Origin: CAADGU01 sp964581605
GTDB lineage: Bacteria > Chloroflexota > Anaerolineae > Promineifilales > Promineifilaceae
Direction of reading: 5' to 3'
NCBI GenBank assembly: GCA_964581605.1
Contig: CAZOPF010000006.1
Span: forward strand, 1 to 64,000
Length of the DNA: 64,000 nt
Position 1 is the first letter of the stretch. Each line of letters opens with the position of its first letter. The notes under the pieces were generated by a model. The model did not search any database. It was not told where the DNA came from and worked only from the letters and a program-made list of their open reading frames with translations. Below are positions 58,364 through 64,000 of the stretch, in pieces. The translations under genes were made by a program, and so were the position numbers.

Positions 58364-59674
58364 CTAAAGACTCAACACACGGCCGTTACTCTGAAAATCC
58401 TTCAACGCATTACGGGCATCCACCAGCACGGCCGCTTCTTCAGCCACACATTGCCAATCAATATCTCGATGATTCGTCACAATAACCACACAATCGGCCG
58501 TGCGCAGCGCCTCCCGCGTTAGCGGGGTTGACTGCAACTCAAACCCCTCATGCGCCAGATCGGGCACAAAGGGATCGTGATAGGTAAGCACAGCCCCCCG
58601 ACCTTGCAGCAGGTGAATAATGTCCAGCGCCGGGCTTTCACGCATATCGCTCACATTCGGCTTATAGGCCACACCCAACACCAGAATCCGGCTACCGTTA
58701 ATGGCTTTCCGCCCGGCATTCAGCGCATCGCCAACCTTGCTCACCACATATTCCGGCATAAAGCCGTTCACTTCTGAAGCCAATTCAATGAAGCGGGCAG
58801 TGTAATTGAGTGTTTTCAATTTCCAACTGAGATAATGCGGATCAATGGGGATGCAATGCCCACCCAGGCCAGGGCCAGGCGTAAACTTCATAAATCCATA
58901 GGGCTTGGTCGCGGCCGCATCCACCACCTCCCACACATTCAAACCCAGTTTGTCACACATCAAGGCCACCTCATTTACCAGGCCGATATTAACAGCGCGG
59001 AAAGTGTTTTCCAGCAGCTTCACCATTTCAGCGGCCGCCGGGCTGGAAACAGGTACCGGTTTTTCCACCACAGTACCATAGAGCGCAAGGGACACTTCCA
59101 AACAAGCGGGGGTCATGCCGCCGATGACTTTGGGTGTTGTCCAGACATTATAATCGGTCCGACCGGGGTCAATCCGCTCTGGCGAAAAAGCCAGGAAAAA
59201 ATCTTCTCCCACCTGGGCTCCATTTTCAGCCAGGCGCGGCAAAACGATCTCCTCGGTGGTGCCAGGGTAAGTGGTGCTTTCCAGCACAATCAATTTTCCC
59301 AGGCTACCCTGCTGCACAATGCTGTCGGTGGCATTGATGATGTAGGAGATATCCGGGTCTTTGGTTTTGCGCAGCGGGGTGGGCACACAGATAGAGATAG
59401 CGTCTACATCCGCAACGGCCGTATAATCAGCGCTGGCCCACAACAAACCTCGCTGCACCAACGGCCGTAACGCCGCATCGGCCACATCTTCAATATAGCT
59501 CTCGCCCCGGTTCAACATCTCCACTTTCTGGCGGTCAACATCAATGCCCACCACCCGAAAACCAGCCTCCGCAAAAGATACCATCAGCGGCAATCCCACA
59601 TACCCCATGCCAATCACTGCTATTTTGGCCTGGCGCTCTGCAATTTTCTGCAACAGTTCTGTTTTAAAATTCAT
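58364..59674 (-). CDS. UDP-HexNAc 6-dehydrogenase (WbpA/TviB-like)
   Basis: 436 aa from MNFKTELLQKIAERQAK; earlier in-frame codons run into a GTAATTGG array. NAD-binding AKIAVIGMGYVGLPLMVSFA, central helix region with RAVNIGLVNEVALMCDKLGL, and the catalytic Cys in PGPGLGGHCIPIDPHYL near residue 268; C-terminal SRILVLGVAYKPNVSDMRES. Oxidises C6 of UDP-GlcNAc or UDP-ManNAc in two steps to the uronic acid. First large enzyme of the glycan operon after the NusG-like gene and leader. Confidence 0.92.
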   Translation of the reverse strand: MNFKTELLQKIAERQAKIAVIGMGYVGLPLMVSFAEAGFRVVGIDVDRQKVEMLNRGESYIEDVADAALRPLVQRGLLWASADYTAVADVDAISICVPTPLRKTKDPDISYIINATDSIVQQGSLGKLIVLESTTYPGTTEEIVLPRLAENGAQVGEDFFLAFSPERIDPGRTDYNVWTTPKVIGGMTPACLEVSLALYGTVVEKPVPVSSPAAAEMVKLLENTFRAVNIGLVNEVALMCDKLGLNVWEVVDAAATKPYGFMKFTPGPGLGGHCIPIDPHYLSWKLKTLNYTARFIELASEVNGFMPEYVVSKVGDALNAGRKAINGSRILVLGVAYKPNVSDMRESPALDIIHLLQGRGAVLTYHDPFVPDLAHEGFELQSTPLTREALRTADCVVIVTNHRDIDWQCVAEEAAVLVDARNALKDFQSNGRVLSL

Positions 59675-59689
59675 CTTTTTACCAGCTAT

Positions 59690-59752
59690 CTGTAATTGGG
59701 TAATTATGTAAATGAGTAACTGGGCAATTACCCAATTGCCCAATTACTTATG
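59690..59752. repeat. Octamer tandem/inverted array (GTAATTGG family)
   Basis: GTAATTGG, GTAATTAT, GTAAATGA, GTAACTGG, GCAATTAC, CCAATTGC, CCAATTAC with 8-bp period, between the leader and the dehydrogenase start. Confidence 0.85.
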
Positions 59753-60006
59753 GAAGTTATAGTTGGGCACGTTCCACCCTTCCGACATTTCACAGTCCGA
59801 AGGCAAACCAGGTAATCTACGTGTAAAATGCCCGATGGAGGATTGTATGAGCCAGCCTTACAGGTGATTTTACGAACAGCAATACCTGAATGGGCCCTCC
59901 ATCAAAGCCTTTACATGATTGTAAGCCGATTCCCAAAGCAATAAGTTCCAGGGAACAAACCCCTGTTATGAACTGAAACAGCGAGGAAAAGTATAGTACC
60001 TGCTTC
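59753..60006 (-). promoter_or_regulatory. Candidate structured leader between the NusG-like gene and the glycan genes
   Basis: About 330 bp without a gene (59675-60006 including the octamer array). On the minus-strand transcript there is a hairpin at 59778-59803 (CCTTCGGAC / GTCGGAAGG, one mismatch, 8-nt loop) and a larger one at 59834-59903 (GATGGAGG / CCTCCATC with inner CAGGT / ACCTG). Such hairpins downstream of a NusG paralogue gene could be loading sites for a specialised antiterminator. No ops consensus is visible; function is inference. Confidence 0.45.
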
Positions 60007-60513
60007 CTAATTTACTTTGGCAATGTGGGCAACATTGAGCTTTACGGGCTGGGGATGGTTGCTTAAAAAAGCCAGTAACACCCGTACTCGTTCCCGCCCT
60101 GGCAAATGGGCGTCAAAAATAGCATCATAACCGGCAAACGGGCCGCTGATAATGCGCACCCGCTCTCCTTTGTGGTAACGGCCGTTCACCAATCCACCGT
60201 CTGCCTCAATCTGGCGAAGACGTTGCCGCAATTCGGCGATCAAATTATCAGGCACCATCGCGGGAACATCGCCAAACGTCACCAACCCATGTGTGCCGGG
60301 CAGCCAGTTATACAGATTGAGGCCGCCCTTTGCCAGATCAGCATGCACAAAGAGATAGCCAGGAAAATACGGCCGTACTCTGGCCGCACGGGGATTGACC
60401 GGTTTCACCCGAATCGTAGGAAAAAACACTTCTTCCTTTTTTGCCTGTAATAGTTCGTAAACCGTCCGCTCTTTGTGGGGTTTGCTGCGCAAAGCGTACC
60501 AATGTAATGTCAT
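60007..60513 (-). CDS. NusG paralogue (RfaH/LoaP/UpxY-type antiterminator)
   Basis: 168 aa from MTLHWYALRSKPHKERTVYE, with GAGGG upstream; a GTG/ATG five codons earlier is possible. The NGN domain covers residues 1-~100 (HWYALRSKPHKE, VFFPTIRVKPVNPRAARVRP, YFPGYLFVHADL, NWLPGTHGLVTFGDVPAMVP) and a KOW domain follows (GERVRIISGPFAGYDAIFDA). Housekeeping NusG is usually next to secE/rplK; here it is the first gene before the ~30 kb glycan operon, as specialised paralogues are. It most likely lets RNA polymerase read through the many hairpins of the operon. Confidence 0.88.
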   Translation of the reverse strand: MTLHWYALRSKPHKERTVYELLQAKKEEVFFPTIRVKPVNPRAARVRPYFPGYLFVHADLAKGGLNLYNWLPGTHGLVTFGDVPAMVPDNLIAELRQRLRQIEADGGLVNGRYHKGERVRIISGPFAGYDAIFDAHLPGRERVRVLLAFLSNHPQPVKLNVAHIAKVN

Positions 60514-60614
60514 ACATCCCTCAATCACATTTGAAGTCTAACTAATGCCCCCCCATTTGGCAACCTGACAAATAGCTGTAATCGGTAGCCGGTAAGCGGG
60601 CTTTGACTGCGGGA

Positions 60615-61934
60615 TTATGGGTTCAACAACCAGGTCGGCGACTGCCAGGCCAGCCAGAGTGCCATCAGCAACACCGCGCTCAACACCCATTGCCGCCAGC
60701 GTGTTTCACGCGGCCGGGTGGCGGCTTCTTCGGCCGTTGCCAACCAATAAAAGACGCCTCGTAGCAGCGCCATCATGCCGGCGCCCATCGTTGCCAACAG
60801 CAGCAGCGCCAGCCCACCAAAATCGGCATCCACCAGCCATTGGATGACCAACCAGCGCCCGCCAAATCCAATGGTCAACGGCAGCCCTGCTAACGATAGG
60901 CAACCAAAGAGCAAAACGATCATGGTCAGAGGGGCACTGCGGCCAAGCCCCTGACTCATCGGCCGTGCAGTGCCTTCGCCAACAGTCGCCAGGGCACCAC
61001 CGCCATAACTACGCCACAATAAGAACCCCACGGCAAGCAGCGCCAGGGTAAAAACACGCGCTGTCTGAATGGTTACGGCCGTATCCCATCTAACGACCGG
61101 ATCGGCCAACAACAACAGTAACACGGCCGCCATATCCACCAACAGCAAGCCGCCAATCAGCCGGTTGAGCGTGACGGCCGTTAGCAACAACAAGAAGGCA
61201 ACCAGTAATGTGAGTACGGCCGTTAGCTCTACCACCCGCATCATTTCTCCATCCAGGCCCACGTTTACCAGCCCAAACAAAAATAATGTGACAGCTAATT
61301 GCGCCAGGCCAAACAGGAGCAGCCAGGCCAATGGCGACGCCTCGCGTAAAACCGTGGTAGCCCATATATGGAAAGGAAAAGCGGCCAGCAATATCAGAAC
61401 ACCGGGCAGGGCCAGGCGGGATATATTCGTTGGGGTAGCGGCCGTCTGTGTGTCTGCCAGCCAGGAAGCGACTAGCAAAAACGGCAAGGCCAGCACCGCC
61501 AGCGCCAGGTAACGCAGCCCTCCCTGCACCAGCCCGGCGCGATCATCCTGCACAGAGATGGCCAACAGCGCCAACCCCATGGTCATCAAGACGACCCCTA
61601 AAAGAGGCGGCCGCATCATCATCGCCACCACCAGCAACCCAACAGCGGCCAGCGAGGCCGGCACGAGCTTACCGCCCTGCGGAAAAATGATTGCCAGGGT
61701 GAACAACAGCGACAGTCCAGCATACAAAAACATACACAACATCCGCATTTGCGGCGTCAACCTCAGTGTGTAGTTCAACAAAGTCACACTTTGCTCCACC
61801 GCCGGTTCAGACCGCAGCAGCAGCCATAGGCCAACGGCCGTGATCAGCCCCCAGACGGCCGCCAGGCGTACCCAGCGGCTCAAAAAGGCAGCCACCAATG
61901 CGCTAATCAATGGAGCAAAAAGTAACCATGTCAT
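60615..61934 (-). CDS. Proton-conducting membrane protein, NuoN/MrpD-like
   Basis: 439 aa, about 14 helices. A weakly conserved proton-antiporter core: FPFHIWATTVLREASPLAW near residue 190 resembles the PFHxWLPxAxxxAPxxV motif of NuoL/M/N. Lys/Glu charges expected in such subunits are partly reduced. Forms part of a membrane complex with the next two genes, resembling an Mrp antiporter or a complex-I-like module. Divergence makes a closer assignment unsafe. Confidence 0.7.
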   Translation of the reverse strand: MTWLLFAPLISALVAAFLSRWVRLAAVWGLITAVGLWLLLRSEPAVEQSVTLLNYTLRLTPQMRMLCMFLYAGLSLLFTLAIIFPQGGKLVPASLAAVGLLVVAMMMRPPLLGVVLMTMGLALLAISVQDDRAGLVQGGLRYLALAVLALPFLLVASWLADTQTAATPTNISRLALPGVLILLAAFPFHIWATTVLREASPLAWLLLFGLAQLAVTLFLFGLVNVGLDGEMMRVVELTAVLTLLVAFLLLLTAVTLNRLIGGLLLVDMAAVLLLLLADPVVRWDTAVTIQTARVFTLALLAVGFLLWRSYGGGALATVGEGTARPMSQGLGRSAPLTMIVLLFGCLSLAGLPLTIGFGGRWLVIQWLVDADFGGLALLLLATMGAGMMALLRGVFYWLATAEEAATRPRETRWRQWVLSAVLLMALWLAWQSPTWLLNP

Positions 61935-61945
61935 AGAAAATCAGG

Positions 61946-61975
61946 GAGATTAGAGAGGGCGCCCTCTCTAATCTC
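61946..61975. repeat. 30-bp perfect palindrome (GAGATTA family)
   Basis: GAGATTAGAGAGGGC (61946-61960) followed by its exact reverse complement (61961-61975), without loop. It overlaps the stop codon (TAG) of the gene that ends at 61975. Confidence 0.9.
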
Positions 61976-62688
61976 TAATCCAACAACGCTGGAATCGCAT
62001 ATCGCCGCTGCACCAGGTAAGAGATGATGACAGCTATCAACAAATTGAGTGCCGCCAAAACCGCCAATATCATGGCTGATTGTTCCAACGCGCTAAAATA
62101 AAGTTCAAAGCCCGACAAAAACATCAGAATGCCCAGGCCTATGCGCAGGGGCTCCAGGCTAATGGCTATTGCCAGCAGGCCAAACGCCATCAAACCAACA
62201 ACCGCCAGTTCAAAATAGAGCGCGGTGGCAGGCACAGCGGTGCCCGCCAGCATGGGCAACCCATCCACCCGATCAACCAATGCCCACACCACCAGAAACA
62301 TGACGGCCGTCGCCACCAGCCGCAGCAAACCAGGCACAGACACCATCAGTGGGCCAATTTTTACTCGCTGTTCCGCTTTAATTTGCTCCGCCTCCTCCGG
62401 CAGCACATCAACCGGCAGGCGACCCCAATTCACCTGCCCGGCCGTAATCGCCAAAATCAGGCAAACAAACAGCCCCACCAATACTTTTGTTACCACCAAT
62501 CGAGGGTCCAACACATCGGCATATAACAAACCCATGAGTAAATACTGGACGGCTAAAGCCAGAATGGCTATCCACCATTCCCAGGCCAGGACAATGATCA
62601 CGGCCGTAACCAACACCCCCAGGGCTGCCGGAAAACCCCGCAAAAAGTCAAAACGCTCTAACCAATCAAAAATCGTCGGAAAATTCAT
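61975..62688 (-). CDS. Membrane protein, NuoK/MrpC-like C-terminus
   Basis: 237 aa from MNFPTIFDWLERF. About seven helices; the C-terminal third (EPLRIGLGILMFLSGFELYF ... LAALNLLIAVIISYLVQRR) is arranged like NuoK/MrpC three-helix subunits, and the N-terminal part LMGLLYADVLDPRLVVTKVLVG is like other antiporter accessory subunits. Works presumably with the flanking NuoN/L-like subunits. The stop codon falls in the palindrome at its 3' end. Confidence 0.6.
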   Translation of the reverse strand: MNFPTIFDWLERFDFLRGFPAALGVLVTAVIIVLAWEWWIAILALAVQYLLMGLLYADVLDPRLVVTKVLVGLFVCLILAITAGQVNWGRLPVDVLPEEAEQIKAEQRVKIGPLMVSVPGLLRLVATAVMFLVVWALVDRVDGLPMLAGTAVPATALYFELAVVGLMAFGLLAIAISLEPLRIGLGILMFLSGFELYFSALEQSAMILAVLAALNLLIAVIISYLVQRRYAIPALLD

Positions 62689-62754
62689 TTTTCGTCTATT
62701 GTTAGCCATAACCCGTGACCCATTGTCCGATTACGGATGACGGATTACGTCCCT

Positions 62755-64000
62755 TCACTGTGACAACAACACAACCATGATCAAAATCAACAGCCAGGCC
62801 AGACTGCCGTCCCCTTCCAGAATAGCCGCAGCCTCAGCAAACGCGCCGCCCATGCCATGCAACCATTGGCGGAGCGGGGCCGTGTGAATGGGCAGGCGGA
62901 AAGTGAAAGCCTGGCGCACGGCCGTGACTGTGTGCTGAAATTCCGGTACAAAACGCAACAAAATCACACTACCAATGGGCACAACCAACAACAAGAGCCA
63001 GGTGAACCAGGGCACGGCCCCCCACACCACGCCGCTAACCGAAACTAACCCGAACATTGGTAGAAAAATTGCGGCCTCGGCGGCCAATCCCACCGCCGAC
63101 CATATAACCTCTTTTCCACTCTTTTCTCCTGGCGTTTCTTCAACGCCTTTGCCTCTGCTTTGGCTTTGCTCGGCGCCGGTTTGCGTCAAGTTTTCGGGCA
63201 AAAAGAGATACAGCCCGGCCGTAAGCAAGGGGATTTGCAGCAATAGAATGACGAGCAGTACCAGATAACGGCCGTGCCCCACCACTCCCTCAATCAACGC
63301 CACCTGTCCGGTTAAACCGGCCGTCAACGGCAAACCGGCTATCGCCGCCAGCGCCACCAACGGAGGAATAGCCCGCCACCAGGTCTGGCGGGTGGCTGGC
63401 CGCCGGGCAGCCAGAAAGCAGATGCCGCCAGCCAGCAGCAGCACCCGCAGCATCGCCAAAACGCCAGAGGAACTGGCCGCTACCTCATTGCCCCACACGG
63501 CCGTCAACAGCAATAAATGAACGAGAGCGGCCACCAAAAAGGTGACGGCCGTACCTGGCAAATCCAACCGTTCCCACAACTGGCGCACTCCGCGCAGCAA
63601 CCCAAACAACCCGGCCAGCGTCAACAACAAGCCACCGGCCAGAAAACCCACTTCCGTCTCGTTTGCCAGCCGCACCAGCAGCAAACCACCGGCCGCTACC
63701 GGCCACAGGCTGACTGCCAGGGCGCTGTCGGCAGGTGCCCGGTTGCTGGCTCGCCAACCGGCCAGCGGCCAGACGCCCAATGGCAACAACGCCGCTAATA
63801 GGATCGGCAGCAAAGCGTTCGGCGGCCATCTGCTCACATTCCAGGTTGTTGTATGGACGGCCGCTGCCCCAAACCAGAGCAGCAGCACGGCCGTCAGCAG
63901 TTGCCCAAAATGGCGTATAAACCGATCCTGTGCCTCTGGCCCATCTTCGATGAACCATACGGCCGTGCCCCAGACCAGCAACAGCCCCATCCAGCTGACC
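62755..64000 (-). CDS. Proton-conducting membrane subunit, NuoL/N-like (partial)
   Basis: At least 414 codons; the 5' end lies beyond the right edge because no stop occurs before position 64000 and the ATG at 63990 is internal to an open frame. Roughly 12 helices are visible, including LLFGAAAVHTTTWNV, VALAAIAGLPLTAGLTGQVAL (resembling the GLPxxxGFxGK motif of NuoN/L) and a C-terminal helix LAWLLILIMVVLLSQ. Part of the same complex as the two genes that follow in transcription order. Confidence 0.65.
   Translation of the reverse strand, partial: VSWMGLLLVWGTAVWFIEDGPEAQDRFIRHFGQLLTAVLLLWFGAAAVHTTTWNVSRWPPNALLPILLAALLPLGVWPLAGWRASNRAPADSALAVSLWPVAAGGLLLVRLANETEVGFLAGGLLLTLAGLFGLLRGVRQLWERLDLPGTAVTFLVAALVHLLLLTAVWGNEVAASSSGVLAMLRVLLLAGGICFLAARRPATRQTWWRAIPPLVALAAIAGLPLTAGLTGQVALIEGVVGHGRYLVLLVILLLQIPLLTAGLYLFLPENLTQTGAEQSQSRGKGVEETPGEKSGKEVIWSAVGLAAEAAIFLPMFGLVSVSGVVWGAVPWFTWLLLLVVPIGSVILLRFVPEFQHTVTAVRQAFTFRLPIHTAPLRQWLHGMGGAFAEAAAILEGDGSLAWLLILIMVVLLSQ

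Larger units (their letters stand above)
246..63966. repeat. Dispersed palindromic octamer ACGGCCGT (HIP1-like)
   Basis: The octamer was counted by eye at about 120 places, first at 246-253 and last at 63959-63966. It lies mostly within coding regions and, because it is palindromic, reads as TAV, xGR (NGR, DGR, YGR) or RPL in the three frames on either strand. It is scarce in the AAA ATPase/DUF4276 genes and in 15.5-17 kb. Near-matches (GCGGCCGT, TCGGCCGT, ACGGCCGC) are also common. Confidence 0.9.

Noticed and set aside
59753..60006. tRNA or small RNA gene in the leader region
   Set aside because: No cloverleaf could be drawn and no T-loop word is present; only simple hairpins are supported.

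Overview
The window looks like part of a binned metagenome assembly: two runs of exactly 100 N (6213-6312 and 37754-37853) mark scaffold joins, and both fall inside short repeats. Moderate-to-high GC, a DUF5671-type repeat membrane protein, a secreted protein with the AYLPLV segment seen in many Anaerolineae exported proteins, an FmrO-family rRNA methylase and an Mrp/complex-I-like membrane cluster all fit a filamentous or biofilm-forming Chloroflexota bacterium (Anaerolineae-like). This placement is an inference; no rRNA or tRNA gene was seen.

Region 1 (1-15.5 kb, minus strand) is a catabolic regulon. A GntR/FCD repressor gene (14686-15390) with a palindromic promoter precedes a lipoprotein sugar-binding protein, two permeases and two different ABC ATPases. 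These are followed by two TIM-barrel sugar isomerase/epimerases, a UPF0261 (Tm-1-like) protein next to a PEP-hydrolase-family TIM barrel, a cupin, a VOC protein, a Gfo/Idh/MocA dehydrogenase, a small membrane protein and a GlcD/AGPS-type flavin oxidase. It probably imports and breaks down an unusual sugar, polyol or sugar acid.

Region 2 (15.5-29.6 kb) is mixed: a nucleotidyltransferase remnant, a Bcr/CflA exporter coupled to smc, three plus-strand genes (a lipid-anchored or membrane-anchored protein, a 12-helix DUF5671-like protein and a frameshifted zinc-ribbon gene), then an overlapping set of AAA ATPase, TOPRIM-like DUF4276 protein and 16S rRNA m7G1405-methyltransferase homologue, a variant tRNA-guanine transglycosylase and an RsmF-like rRNA m5C methyltransferase.

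Region 3 (29.6-60.5 kb, minus strand) is a surface-glycan locus of about 30 kb. A NusG paralogue is transcribed first, then a leader with RNA-hairpin potential, a UDP-HexNAc dehydrogenase, CMP-sugar-acid type genes, four sulfotransferases, a CDP-paratose epimerase homologue, a PglK/MsbA-like flippase, several GT4 enzymes, two Wzy/WaaL-family membrane enzymes and a full bacillosamine-type set (PglF, PglE, PglD, PglC, PglA-like). No STT3/PglB oligosaccharyltransferase is seen.

Region 4 (60.6-64 kb) holds three membrane subunits resembling NuoN/NuoK/NuoL or Mrp proteins, the last cut by the window edge.

Two global patterns stand out. First, the palindrome ACGGCCGT occurs about 120 times by hand count, nearly always inside genes, where one or two are expected; it behaves like the cyanobacterial HIP1 octamer and has expanded into an in-frame 15-bp tandem array inside tgt. 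Second, most gene junctions that have a gap hold a hairpin, many built from two to four tandem 7- or 8-bp words followed by their reverse complement. The words differ between junctions, carry stop triplets, and often supply the actual stop codon of the upstream gene (once apparently a start codon).
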